NCBI RefSeq assembly: GCF_002926065.1
Contig: NZ_PREZ01000001.1
Location: 558,001 to 622,000, forward strand
Direction of reading: 5' to 3'
DNA length: 64,000 nucleotides
Origin: Jeotgalibacillus proteolyticus
Lineage (GTDB): Bacteria > Bacillota > Bacilli > Bacillales > Jeotgalibacillaceae
Position 1 is the first letter of the stretch. Every line of letters starts with the position of its first letter. Both the position numbers and the translations under genes were made by a program. The notes under the pieces were generated by a model. That model worked only from the letters and a program-made list of their open reading frames with translations, was not told where the DNA came from and searched no databases. This document shows positions 18,371 through 26,821 of this stretch, piece after piece.

Positions 18371-19396
18371 TTAGGCTTGTCCGGTGGATTGTCTTGTAAC
18401 AATTTTATGCTCAATGATCACGCGTTTAAAGGGTTCATCATGATTTTCAATCCGTTTGATTAAATGCTTTGAAGCATGATACCCCAGTTCGTAAATATTT
18501 ATATCGACAGAGGATAAAGGCGGCCTGGCCATTTCAGAGAATAGCACATTATTAAAGCTTAAAACAGAGAGATCTTCCGGTACAGATATACCAAGACTGT
18601 TTAATGTATTAAGAACCCCTAGAGCCATTAAATCGTCTGCAACCAACAATGCTGTAGGACGCTCATGTAAAGGCAGTTCCATTAATTCACACACAGCCGT
18701 CCTTCCGCCTTCAAGCAGAAAGCTTTGGTGAAGAATATAATTCTGCCGAATTGGTATATCCGCTTCTTCTAATGCTTTTTTATAACCCTTTAATCTTTCT
18801 ACCGTGACCACCAAATCGACATCACCTCCAATAAAAGCAAGCCGTGTATGCCCAAGTGAAAGAAGGAAGTTGGCTGCATCCTTAGACGCCTGAAAATTGT
18901 TATTATCCACGTGCGTAATTTCATTTACAAAGCTATAAGGCTTACCGATCATCACAAAAGGAAAATTTCTTTCCCTAAGATACGTAAGAATCCGATCCTC
19001 TACCTTTGAATAAAGAAGCACTACCCCGTCCACCCGGCCGCCCTGTACCATTTGAATAACTCCATTGTAAATATCCTCATCATTTTGTCCGGTTACCATT
19101 TGAAGGGCATACTGCTTTTCATGCGCTCCTACACTTAATCCCCGAAGAACAGTTGGGAAAAAAGGATTTTGAAAAAATACATCGGAAGAACCTGGAGTAA
19201 CCAGGCCAAGAACCTGGGTGGATTGATTGGCAAGGCTTCTCGCAATAAAATTCGGATGGTATCCAAGCTCCTTCATGGCTGCTCGGACTTTTTCCTTCGT
19301 CTTATCGCTGATTCGGGGGTTATTCGCAATAACCCTTGATACAGTAGAGGGGGCTACATTTGCAAACTTAGCTACATCCTTAATGGTTACTGACAT
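18371..19396 (-). CDS. LacI/GalR-family regulator of maltodextrin genes
   Basis: This 341-aa repressor has an N-terminal LacI helix-turn-helix (TIKDVAKFANVAPSTVSRV, residues 4-22) plus hinge ARSLANQSTQVLGL. A periplasmic-binding-like effector domain follows (60-330) with GGRVDGVVLLYS and TRLAFIGGDVD. AAGGGGTGAG precedes the ATG. It is the last gene of the mdxE-mdxF-mdxG-amylase row, so it most likely senses maltose or maltodextrin like MdxR or MalR. The duplicated 15-bp sites at 24.7 kb are its best operator candidates. CcpA itself is less likely given this location. Confidence 0.85.
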   Translation of the reverse strand: MSVTIKDVAKFANVAPSTVSRVIANNPRISDKTKEKVRAAMKELGYHPNFIARSLANQSTQVLGLVTPGSSDVFFQNPFFPTVLRGLSVGAHEKQYALQMVTGQNDEDIYNGVIQMVQGGRVDGVVLLYSKVEDRILTYLRERNFPFVMIGKPYSFVNEITHVDNNNFQASKDAANFLLSLGHTRLAFIGGDVDLVVTVERLKGYKKALEEADIPIRQNYILHQSFLLEGGRTAVCELMELPLHERPTALLVADDLMALGVLNTLNSLGISVPEDLSVLSFNNVLFSEMARPPLSSVDINIYELGYHASKHLIKRIENHDEPFKRVIIEHKIVTRQSTGQA

Positions 19397-19441
19397 ACAC
19401 TCACCCCTTCTTGTTTACGCTTTCACATAACAACCGACAAA

Positions 19442-19466
19442 AGCCGGCACATCCGCTGTACCGGCT
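19442..19466 (-). terminator. Weak hairpin behind the alpha-amylase gene
   Basis: On the minus strand AGCCGG and CCGGCT pair around a GC-rich loop and TTTTG follows. The hairpin lies just behind the amylase stop and upstream of the regulator gene. Partial read-through would let the regulator be co-transcribed. Confidence 0.45.
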
Positions 19467-19473
19467 GCTGACT

Positions 19474-21018
19474 TTACTTTGTGCGTTTCTTGCCTCTTTT
19501 AGCCATAAAGATGAACATACCGATAAAGAACACCCATACTGCTGCAATGCCAGCCAATAAACCATAATTAAAGCTGCTTTTCCCGGTAAGTGCATAAATT
19601 TCAGCTACCTCCCGATCCAGTACGATAGTATATTTATTATCATCTTCTCTTACAAGATCACCATTAAGCAGGCCTCTCAGCTCATTATTTTCACTCAGCT
19701 GCTCTGTATTTAGGGTGACAGTTTGCGTTTGGCTTGTATTATTGATGGCGATTACTGCCGTTTCATCTTCATATTCCCGCTTATAAACAAGCATACCGTC
19801 ATCGTTATGGAGTACTTCAAGCGTACCTCTGGTCAGAGCGGGCAGCTCCTGTCGAAGACGGCCCACTTCACCAATATAGTTTTTTAAGTCCTCATCAAGA
19901 TTAAAGTTCATTAACTGCCTATTATCCGGATCTTCCCCTCCGTTTAATGCTATCTCAGAACCATAATACATAATAGGGATTCCCGGCACAGTAAACATGA
20001 AGGCGGTGGCCAATTCCCATCTCGTTACAGGCAGCATATTATTTTCAACCGCCAAATAAGTGAACCTTGACATATCATGGTTGTCGATAAAGGTTCCCAT
20101 TACATACGGATCAGGAAAAAACTGCTGATTGTACTCCCAATAATTAAATAATCTTGAGGTATCCTGATCCACATTTTGAAATGAACCTCTCATTTGCTCG
20201 GCTAGCGGGAAGTCAACAAAACCATCAATTCCGGTATCAGCATATTCCGCAATTTTACGGATATCCGTGTCATAGACTTCTCCAAGAAGGTAAAAGTCAT
20301 CTTTAACTGACTTAACTTCCTGTGAAAATCCCTCCCAAAAATCGACTGGAACATGCTTTACCGTATCCAGACGGTAGCCGTCAATATCTGTTTCCTCTAT
20401 CCACCACTTAGCAGCATCAAATAAGTATTCCCGCACTTCGGGGTTTTCGGTATTTAAATCCGGCAGGCCGTAGATCCAGCCATTTTCAAGCTGCTCAGGA
20501 TCATTATTATTCATAATTGGCTGCTCTTCATGGTACCAGTCTTCTTTTTCCGGATCATCAACCCATGGATGGTTCGGACCTGTATGGTTTACAACAAAAT
20601 CTAAAATCACTTTAATGTCTCTGTCATGGGCTGCATTCACTAAATCCTTAAATTCGTCCATGGTGCCGAAATGATCTTCTGTGTTATAAAAGTCCTCAAT
20701 CCAGTAGCCGTGATAGCCTCCCTCTTCATTTTGAAAAACCGGTGTAAGCCATATTGCGGTAAAGCCCATCTCCTCAATATAGTCCAGACGATTCTGAATC
20801 CCTTTAAAATCTCCTCCGTGGTAGGCTGACGGGTCCTGGGTATTTACTTGATAATCATTAGAATTGTCGCCATTTGAAAAGCGGTCAACCATTAAAAAGT
20901 AAATGGATTCATCCTGCCACTTTCTCTCTTCCTTTTCAACAGCATTTACTCCTGAAGTAAAAACGCTATTAAAAAGAAGGAGAGTGATGAGAAAAAGAGC
21001 TGTTTTAACTCTTCTCAT
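19474..21018 (-). CDS. Membrane-anchored extracellular alpha-amylase (GH13)
   Basis: This 514-aa GH13 glycosidase acts outside the cell on starch. Residues 1-26 are a signal peptide ending SGVNA. The TIM barrel shows the GH13 regions: VILDFVVNH, GYRLDTVKH with nucleophile Asp218, LLGEVYD with acid/base Glu247, and FIDNHD with Asp315. A short C-terminal beta domain with many Thr/Gln repeats (TVTLNTEQL) follows. Residues about 484-505 form a hydrophobic helix followed by AKRGKKRTK, so the enzyme is predicted to stay on the outer face of the membrane. A GGAGGAGGAG site precedes the ATG. It lies 95 bp behind mdxG. Confidence 0.9.
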   Translation of the reverse strand: MRRVKTALFLITLLLFNSVFTSGVNAVEKEERKWQDESIYFLMVDRFSNGDNSNDYQVNTQDPSAYHGGDFKGIQNRLDYIEEMGFTAIWLTPVFQNEEGGYHGYWIEDFYNTEDHFGTMDEFKDLVNAAHDRDIKVILDFVVNHTGPNHPWVDDPEKEDWYHEEQPIMNNNDPEQLENGWIYGLPDLNTENPEVREYLFDAAKWWIEETDIDGYRLDTVKHVPVDFWEGFSQEVKSVKDDFYLLGEVYDTDIRKIAEYADTGIDGFVDFPLAEQMRGSFQNVDQDTSRLFNYWEYNQQFFPDPYVMGTFIDNHDMSRFTYLAVENNMLPVTRWELATAFMFTVPGIPIMYYGSEIALNGGEDPDNRQLMNFNLDEDLKNYIGEVGRLRQELPALTRGTLEVLHNDDGMLVYKREYEDETAVIAINNTSQTQTVTLNTEQLSENNELRGLLNGDLVREDDNKYTIVLDREVAEIYALTGKSSFNYGLLAGIAAVWVFFIGMFIFMAKRGKKRTK

Positions 21019-21113
21019 CTCTGCTCCTCCTCCTTCTGTTTCAATGGCTAAAGCCTTAGAAACGTTCTATTTAATTTTAACTTCAAGCATGCCAAAAGAG
21101 TCTATTTTTTCTG

Positions 21114-21956
21114 TTATCCTTTCGTTCCTCCCGCTGTAAGCCCTGCAATCAGGAAGCGCTGGGAGAGAAGATAAACGATTGCTATTGGAATAGCAATTAA
21201 AATGGAGCCTGCAGCAAAACGGGTGAAGTTATTATCGAACTGATTGCTGATGAAGTTGAATAATCCTAATGCGAGTGTAAAATTTTCCGGGTTTCGTAAT
21301 ATGATACGCGGAAGCAAAAAGTCTACAAACGGGGCCATGAAGTTGAATAAAGCGACAACTCCAAGAATCGGCTTTGCAAGAGGAAGCATAATTCTAAAAA
21401 ACACACCTAAATGTCCAGCACCATCAATACGGGCTGCTTCATCAAGTTCTTTAGGTATTGTATCAAAATATCCTTTTACTAGCCAAGCATTAAAAGGAAT
21501 TTGCCCTCCGATATAAATTAATGTCAGCCCAACTAAGCTGTCCAAAAGCCCAACCATGTTCAGCATAACGTAAATAGCGACCATTGCCATAATAGCAGGA
21601 AACATCTGTAACAGTAAAAATGCATACAGCCCGTATTTTCTCCCTACAAAACGGTAGCGTGAAAAAGCATATGCGACAAACGATGTCAGCACCACAGAGA
21701 AAAATGCATTAGCGACAGCGACCATCACACTGTTTTTATACCAGGTTAAATAGTTGCTCGAAGGATCGGTAAAAAGCCATTTATAATGCACAAGCGACCA
21801 GTTATCCGGGATCAGCTGAGCTGAATAAAGGCTTGTTCCGGGATTTAAAGACATTCCTACTGTCCACAGAAGAGGGTAACCGATCACAATTGCCATAAAA
21901 GCTAAAAATAAATAGATTAGTGTGACCTCTACATTGGATTTCACTTTACGGCTCAT
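21114..21956 (-). CDS. mdxG: Maltodextrin ABC transporter permease MdxG/MalG-type
   Basis: This 280-aa permease has six predicted helices and the MalG-type coupling loop EAARIDGAGHLGVFFRIMLPL (residues about 177-197). The extracytoplasmic N-terminal section PDNWSLVHYKWLF is typical. The C-terminus LSQRFLIAGLTAGGTKG matches MalG/MdxG endings, which insert into the ATPase dimer. It overlaps the mdxF stop by one base, so the two subunits are coupled. No cognate ATPase is encoded nearby; a shared MsmX-type ATPase elsewhere is expected. Confidence 0.9.
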   Translation of the reverse strand: MSRKVKSNVEVTLIYLFLAFMAIVIGYPLLWTVGMSLNPGTSLYSAQLIPDNWSLVHYKWLFTDPSSNYLTWYKNSVMVAVANAFFSVVLTSFVAYAFSRYRFVGRKYGLYAFLLLQMFPAIMAMVAIYVMLNMVGLLDSLVGLTLIYIGGQIPFNAWLVKGYFDTIPKELDEAARIDGAGHLGVFFRIMLPLAKPILGVVALFNFMAPFVDFLLPRIILRNPENFTLALGLFNFISNQFDNNFTRFAAGSILIAIPIAIVYLLSQRFLIAGLTAGGTKG

Positions 21957-23266
21957 TAAATATTCCCCTCCTCTTTAAACGCGCGTGTTCTTCTAAACTG
22001 GAAGATCGCAAAGCCTGTTACGATCAAGCCGAGGATAATTGTAATGGCAGCGGCCATACTGTATTGATTTAATTCAAACGTTAAATCATATACCCATGAA
22101 ATTAAAATATCCGTTCCGCCGGCATTCTGCCCCCTTACAGCTGGTCCGCCTTCGTTAAATAAGTAAATGATATTGAAATTATTAAAATTGCCGGCATACT
22201 GCATGATCAAAAGCGGTGCAGTAGCAAACAGTACATGCGGAAGTGTTATATTTCTGAATTTCTGAAAGCGGCTTGCTCCATCAACTTCAGCCGCTTCATA
22301 CCAATCCTTCGAAATACTTTGAAGAATTCCTGTAAATAAAGCAAATACAAAAGGAAAGCCAAGCCACGTCTGAATCATTATTAACGCGATTCTTGTATAA
22401 AACGGATCCTGAAGCCACGGGATGGAAAGATTGAATAAGGCCAGGATATCTGTATTTATTGCACCGAAACGATCGTTAAACATAGCAGCAAAAACTAAAA
22501 TGGTTACAAATGCCGGCACAGCCCAAGGTAAAATTAATATTGTTCTGATCAGGCGTTTAAACTTAATTCTAGGGTCGTTAACAAGTAAAGCCAAAAATAG
22601 CCCAAGAGAAATCTGAAGTGTAGTCGCCACTAGCGTCCAGACAATAGTCCATGTAAAAACACTGATAAATGTGTCTTGCCAAATATTATTTCCGGCACCG
22701 CCCGTTTCAAAAAACAGACGGGCAAAGTTATCAAACCCAACCCATGAAAGCAAAGCTCTTGGAGGCTGTGTGTATTGACTGTAATCCGTAAAAGCAAGCG
22801 CTACAGTAAACATAAGCGGAAGAATAACAATAAACGCAAGCATAATCAGGCCTGGAGTTATAAAGAAATAAGGAAATCCTGTATCCCACACATTTCTGAC
22901 GCCTTCTTTAAATGTTGGCGTTTTTTCACCGTTGCGGATTCTGATGGCATCTTTTTTTGCATCCCTGACATTTGCTATGTAAAGGGTCAGCGCAAAGGCG
23001 ATCAGAATAATTGAGATTAATCCGTAAATTAATAAAAAGATCGAGTGATCAGTACCCTGAAGCGTACCGAGGGTCATAATCCCCCAAATTCCATAATTAA
23101 TAAATTCAGCAAGGGTTACAATAAATGATACTTCCAAGATGATAAAAATGATTCCTTTAACATATCTGCGGTTGTACAGCTGGCCTAAACCTGCAAGCAG
23201 AATGGATAAGACCATTGCTATTTTCGGGTTATGATTTTTTCTGGCTGTTGGATTATTAGCTGACAT
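21956..23266 (-). CDS. mdxF: Maltodextrin ABC transporter permease MdxF/MalF-type
   Basis: This 436-aa permease has two parts. The N-terminal part (residues 1-110) carries three helices and a TM2-like motif SILLAGLGQLYNRRYVKG. The MalF-type core has coupling loop EAAEVDGASRFQKFRNITLPH (about 334-354). B. subtilis MdxF has, from memory, a comparable extra N-terminus. A charged cytoplasmic linker RDAKKDAIRIRNGEK joins the parts. It is followed by mdxG with a one-base overlap and lies 98 bp behind mdxE with a strong hairpin between. Confidence 0.9.
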   Translation of the reverse strand: MSANNPTARKNHNPKIAMVLSILLAGLGQLYNRRYVKGIIFIILEVSFIVTLAEFINYGIWGIMTLGTLQGTDHSIFLLIYGLISIILIAFALTLYIANVRDAKKDAIRIRNGEKTPTFKEGVRNVWDTGFPYFFITPGLIMLAFIVILPLMFTVALAFTDYSQYTQPPRALLSWVGFDNFARLFFETGGAGNNIWQDTFISVFTWTIVWTLVATTLQISLGLFLALLVNDPRIKFKRLIRTILILPWAVPAFVTILVFAAMFNDRFGAINTDILALFNLSIPWLQDPFYTRIALIMIQTWLGFPFVFALFTGILQSISKDWYEAAEVDGASRFQKFRNITLPHVLFATAPLLIMQYAGNFNNFNIIYLFNEGGPAVRGQNAGGTDILISWVYDLTFELNQYSMAAAITIILGLIVTGFAIFQFRRTRAFKEEGNI

Positions 23267-23319
23267 CTCATCGCCTCCCTAGCGTATTTCCAGAGGAAAA
23301 GTTTTTCCTATAAAACGCA

Positions 23320-23346
23320 GTGGATAGAAGGAATCCTTCTATCCAC
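23320..23346 (-). other. Intercistronic hairpin between mdxE and mdxF
   Basis: GTGGATAGAAGG / CCTTCTATCCAC form a near-perfect stem in the 98-bp gap. On the minus (coding) strand only CGTTTTAT follows, so it is probably a partial terminator or an mRNA-stabilising 3' end for mdxE. It would make more binding protein than permease. Confidence 0.65.
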
Positions 23347-23364
23347 CGGTTTTTTTAATGTGAA

Positions 23365-24639
23365 TTATTGTTGTGAAGTTGCGATATTATCTTCAATTGT
23401 TTGAACGGCTTCATCAAGCACTTCTTTAACATCATTCCCCTGAGCGATGAATTGAAGCGCATTATTAATTGGATCCCATACCTGCTGCATTTCAGGTGTT
23501 GAAGGCATTGGAGTTCCATACTGGATTTGTTCTGCAAATGCAGAGATTAACTCGTTGGAAGTAACGGCTTCTCCTTCAAGAGCTGCCTGGTTTGCCGGCA
23601 TCTCGCCTGCTTCTTCAAAATAAAGCGTTGAGTTTTCTTCATTTGTAATGAATAATGCTAAGTCAGTTGCCCACTCTTTATTTTCGGAGTAGTCAGACAC
23701 CATCCATGATTTTACCCCAACAAATGAAGTGGCATTAGTTCCTTCAACAGTTGGAAGGATTGCTGTTCCAAGGCTGTCGCCAAGAGCCTCCTCATAGGCA
23801 GGAATATTCCATGGACCCGAGATAACTGTAGCAACCTTGCCGTCAGTGAACAGCCCGTTCATTACATCCGGGTTAATTTCAATTGGAATATAACCATTTT
23901 CATACCATGACTGAATTAATTCTCCTCCAGCCACAGCTCCTTCATTATTTAGACCAATGTCCGTAACATCATAAGATCCGCCTTCATTATTGAAGACATA
24001 AGCGCCATTAGCACCAAAGAAAGGATAGGAGAAGTAGAAGTTAGCAGCTTCCATTAAGAAGCCATAAGTTCCAGCTCCCTCGTCTGTCTGCTCTTCTGCG
24101 ACTGCTGTTAAATCTTCTACAGTAACAGGTGCTTCATCTACAAGATCTTTATTATAAAAAGTAGCATATGTTTCCACTACAAGTGGTGCACCATAAATTT
24201 CTCCGTCATATGTTACCGCTTCAATAGCTGTTTCAGAATAATCACCTTCTGTATCCCCTAAGTCAAGAGGAGCAGCTAGTCCCTGTAAAACAACACTCCC
24301 GATGCGATCATGCGGCTGGAAGAAAAGATCTGGACCATTTCCTGCGGGCCCATCAAGATTTAACGCCTCAATCTGATCCAGCATATTCATCGGCGTTACA
24401 TCAACTTCAATCCCTGTTTCTTCTGTATATTTTTCAAAAATCTGATCTAACGCAGCTTTTTGAGATTCACTGTCATTTACCCATACCTTTAGTGATTCCG
24501 GTTTCTCTTCTTCTGTGCTTTCACCGGATCCTCCGTTATTCTCTGTGGATCCTTCTCCTTCTTCACGGTCAGGTGCACAAGCGCCAAGCACTCCGGCTAA
24601 TAGAAGTGACGAAGCTAAAACTGATACATATTTTTTCAA
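23365..24639 (-). CDS. mdxE: Maltodextrin-binding lipoprotein MdxE-type
   Basis: This 424-aa solute-binding protein captures maltodextrins outside the membrane. It has signal peptide and lipobox LGAC (cleavage before Cys20), an acidic Gly/Ser/Glu linker, and an SBP_bac_1 fold with LKVWVNDSESQKAALDQIF, APLVVETYATFYNKDLV and ATVISGPWNIPAYEEAL segments typical of MalE/MdxE. Its glycan-ring residues were not individually verified. It is the first gene of the minus-strand maltodextrin operon. The 360-bp region upstream carries two repeated operators and a cre. Confidence 0.92.
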   Translation of the reverse strand: MKKYVSVLASSLLLAGVLGACAPDREEGEGSTENNGGSGESTEEEKPESLKVWVNDSESQKAALDQIFEKYTEETGIEVDVTPMNMLDQIEALNLDGPAGNGPDLFFQPHDRIGSVVLQGLAAPLDLGDTEGDYSETAIEAVTYDGEIYGAPLVVETYATFYNKDLVDEAPVTVEDLTAVAEEQTDEGAGTYGFLMEAANFYFSYPFFGANGAYVFNNEGGSYDVTDIGLNNEGAVAGGELIQSWYENGYIPIEINPDVMNGLFTDGKVATVISGPWNIPAYEEALGDSLGTAILPTVEGTNATSFVGVKSWMVSDYSENKEWATDLALFITNEENSTLYFEEAGEMPANQAALEGEAVTSNELISAFAEQIQYGTPMPSTPEMQQVWDPINNALQFIAQGNDVKEVLDEAVQTIEDNIATSQQ

Positions 24640-24676
24640 AATTGACTCCTCCTAAAGGTTTTTTCGGCTTTTGAAC

Positions 24677-24691
24677 AACCGTTTGCACAAC
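24677..24691 (-). promoter_or_regulatory. Maltodextrin-regulator operator, copy 1
   Basis: AACCGTTTGCACAAC (plus strand) recurs with one change at 24759-24773 in the same orientation. It contains a LacI-family CG centre (GCAAACGGTT on the other strand). It lies 38 bp upstream of the mdxE ATG, where a bound repressor would block transcription. Confidence 0.6.
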
Positions 24692-24731
24692 TCCTTTTAA
24701 AAAGATGCTATAGGAATTGTCCCTATAACAT

Positions 24732-24745
24732 TTAAAACGCTTACA
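24732..24745. promoter_or_regulatory. cre site (CcpA) in the mdx control region
   Basis: TTAAAACGCTTACA matches the cre consensus TGWAANCGNTNWCA at all fixed positions but the second. It is placed between the two repeated operators, which fits glucose repression of maltodextrin use. Confidence 0.65.
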
Positions 24746-24758
24746 TAAAGACTTGTGA

Positions 24759-24773
24759 AACCGATTGCACAAC
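24759..24773 (-). promoter_or_regulatory. Maltodextrin-regulator operator, copy 2
   Basis: AACCGATTGCACAAC is a direct repeat of the site 82 bp away (one base different in 15). It probably binds the LacI-type protein encoded at 18.4 kb. Two phased sites could support looping and might also affect the divergent GH13 gene. Confidence 0.6.
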
Positions 24774-24912
24774 CTCTACTTTATTATAATTAACTTTTAA
24801 AATATTACAATACTTTTTTCGCTATTTTTTAACAAAACTATTTCGCCAGATTCTTTCACCTGTTTTTTCATCCTGTTCCTTATTAACGTCTGATCTTTTT
24901 TCTGCTTGTAAA

Positions 24913-24941
24913 TTGACATCCCCTAATCTATCCAATACTCT
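24913..24941 (+). promoter_or_regulatory. Putative promoter of the cytoplasmic GH13 gene
   Basis: TTGACA (24913-24918) and TACTCT (24936-24941) are separated by 17 nt and lie 59 nt before the ATG. The -35 is perfect and the -10 is weak, as expected for a regulated promoter. Confidence 0.45.
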
Positions 24942-24999
24942 TATAGGCAATTAGATTGGAGAACCCCTCCATTCAATTCACTACATAGGAGCTGATTTG

Positions 25000-26757
25000 A
25001 TGATAAGAGAAGCCGTCCAGCACCGGGCTAACCGCATTGATGCCTACGCAATTAATTCAAAGGAGCTGCAAATTCTTTTAAAGACGAAAAAAAATGATGT
25101 GGAAAAAGTTGAACTATTAATTGGGGATCCCTACGACTGGAAAGGCAGCAGATGGAACTTCACAACCGTTTCCATGACAATAAGCGGACGGGATGAACTG
25201 TTTGATTATTGGATTGCAAACGTGACCCCTGAGCTGAGAAGGCTTCGTTACGGCTTTAACCTATTTAATAAGAAAGAAAGCGTTTTCTATGGAGAAAAAG
25301 GGTTCAGAAATGATCCACCTGAAGACATAGGTGATTACTTCTGTTTCCCTTACCTGAATAAAGCGGATATCTTCACTGCGCCGGAATGGGTTAAGAATAC
25401 AGTCTGGTATCAAATATTTCCTGAACGTTTTGCAAATGGGGATCCCTCCCTTAACCCGGAGAGCACCGTTCCATGGGGCAGTGAGGAACCGAAGGTAAAC
25501 AACTTCTTCGGAGGGGATCTGCAGGGTGTGATTGATCATCTGGACTATTTAGAGGATCTCGGAATTTCAGGCATTTATTTCACCCCTATTTTTAAGGCAA
25601 CTTCAAATCATAAATATGATACAATCGACTATTTCGAGATCGATGAGCACTTTGGAGATAAAGAACTCTTAAAGAAGCTAATAGCTGAATGTAAAAACAG
25701 GGGAATCCGTGTGATGCTGGATGCTGTATTTAATCACGGTGGCTTTTACTTCCCTCCGTTTCAGGACGTGCTGAAGCGTGGAAAGGGATCAAAATACAAT
25801 GAATGGTTCCACCTCTGGGAGTATCCCGTTGAAACAAGGCCAAAGCCGAATTATGATACGTTCGGGTTCGAATACAAGATGCCGAAATTCAACACAGAGA
25901 ATCCTGAAGTTAAAAATTACTTATTAGAGGTTGGCCGCTATTGGGCACGTGAATTTGATATTGACGCCTGGCGTCTTGATGTTGCAAACGAAGTAGATCA
26001 ATCGTTTTGGAGAGAATTCAGAAAAGAGGTTAAAGCAATCAACCCGGACCTGTATATTCTGGGAGAGATCTGGCATGATGCCATACCATGGCTAAAAGGT
26101 GATCAGTTTGATGCAGTGATGAATTATCCCTTCACGAATAATGTTCTGCTTCTTTTTGCAAAAAAAGAAATTACACCAAAGCAATTTGTGGAAAACATGA
26201 CGAAGGTTCAGCATATGTATCCAAAGAATATAAATTTGGTGACCTTCAATTTGGTTGGAAGCCATGATACTCCGAGAATTCTTACTGAATGCGGCAATGA
26301 TAAACAAAGCTTAAAGCAGGTCTTTACCCTCCTTCTTACTTATTACGGAACACCATCCATTTATTACGGGGATGAAATCGGCTTAACAGGGGAACAGGAC
26401 CCGGGGTGCAGAAAGTGTATGGAATGGGAGGAGCATAACCAGGATACTGATCTCCGGGATTTTGTAAAAACACTCATTTCTCTAAGAAAGAAAGAGCCAT
26501 TACTCGCAAATGAAGGCAGTTTTATCTTTTTGTCTCCTGAATTAAGCGATAAAAGCTTCGGTTATGTTCATTCTAACGATACGGAATCCATCATCGTTTT
26601 ATTCAATACTTCTGATAAAAAAGATAAGGTTAAGCTGCTATTTGACTCCACTCCTTCAAGTGTAGACGATTTACTGACAGACCAAAAGATCAAGTGGAAA
26701 AATGGAAAAATTACTTTGGAACCTCATGAAGCAAAGCTTATAAAACTAACACATTAA
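25000..26757 (+). CDS. Cytoplasmic GH13 maltogenic amylase / neopullulanase / cyclomaltodextrinase
   Basis: This 585-aa glycosidase has no signal peptide. It has an N-terminal CBM34-type beta domain (1-120), then the GH13_20 barrel with VWYQIFPERFANGD, VMLDAVFNH, AWRLDVANE (nucleophile Asp about 327), YILGEIWHD (acid/base Glu about 356) and LVGSHDTPR. It should cleave imported maltodextrins, cyclodextrins or pullulan. The subfamily members overlap, so the exact product cannot be told. ATAGGAG lies 8 nt before the ATG; an in-frame TTG one codon earlier is not favoured. It is divergent from mdxE, comparable to YvdF (MdxD) in B. subtilis. Confidence 0.9.
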   Translation: MIREAVQHRANRIDAYAINSKELQILLKTKKNDVEKVELLIGDPYDWKGSRWNFTTVSMTISGRDELFDYWIANVTPELRRLRYGFNLFNKKESVFYGEKGFRNDPPEDIGDYFCFPYLNKADIFTAPEWVKNTVWYQIFPERFANGDPSLNPESTVPWGSEEPKVNNFFGGDLQGVIDHLDYLEDLGISGIYFTPIFKATSNHKYDTIDYFEIDEHFGDKELLKKLIAECKNRGIRVMLDAVFNHGGFYFPPFQDVLKRGKGSKYNEWFHLWEYPVETRPKPNYDTFGFEYKMPKFNTENPEVKNYLLEVGRYWAREFDIDAWRLDVANEVDQSFWREFRKEVKAINPDLYILGEIWHDAIPWLKGDQFDAVMNYPFTNNVLLLFAKKEITPKQFVENMTKVQHMYPKNINLVTFNLVGSHDTPRILTECGNDKQSLKQVFTLLLTYYGTPSIYYGDEIGLTGEQDPGCRKCMEWEEHNQDTDLRDFVKTLISLRKKEPLLANEGSFIFLSPELSDKSFGYVHSNDTESIIVLFNTSDKKDKVKLLFDSTPSSVDDLLTDQKIKWKNGKITLEPHEAKLIKLTH

Positions 26758-26763
26758 ATTACC

Positions 26764-26794
26764 GGGACTGTCAATTAACTAATTGAACAGTCCC
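26764..26794 (+). terminator. Hairpin behind the GH13 gene
   Basis: GGGACTGTCAATTA / TAATTGAACAGTCCC is a long stem 7 bp after the GH13 stop. Only ATTCTTAT follows, so it may be an inefficient terminator or an mRNA 3' end. Confidence 0.5.
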
Positions 26795-26821
26795 ATTCTT
26801 ATGACAGTTAGGAGAACGCAA

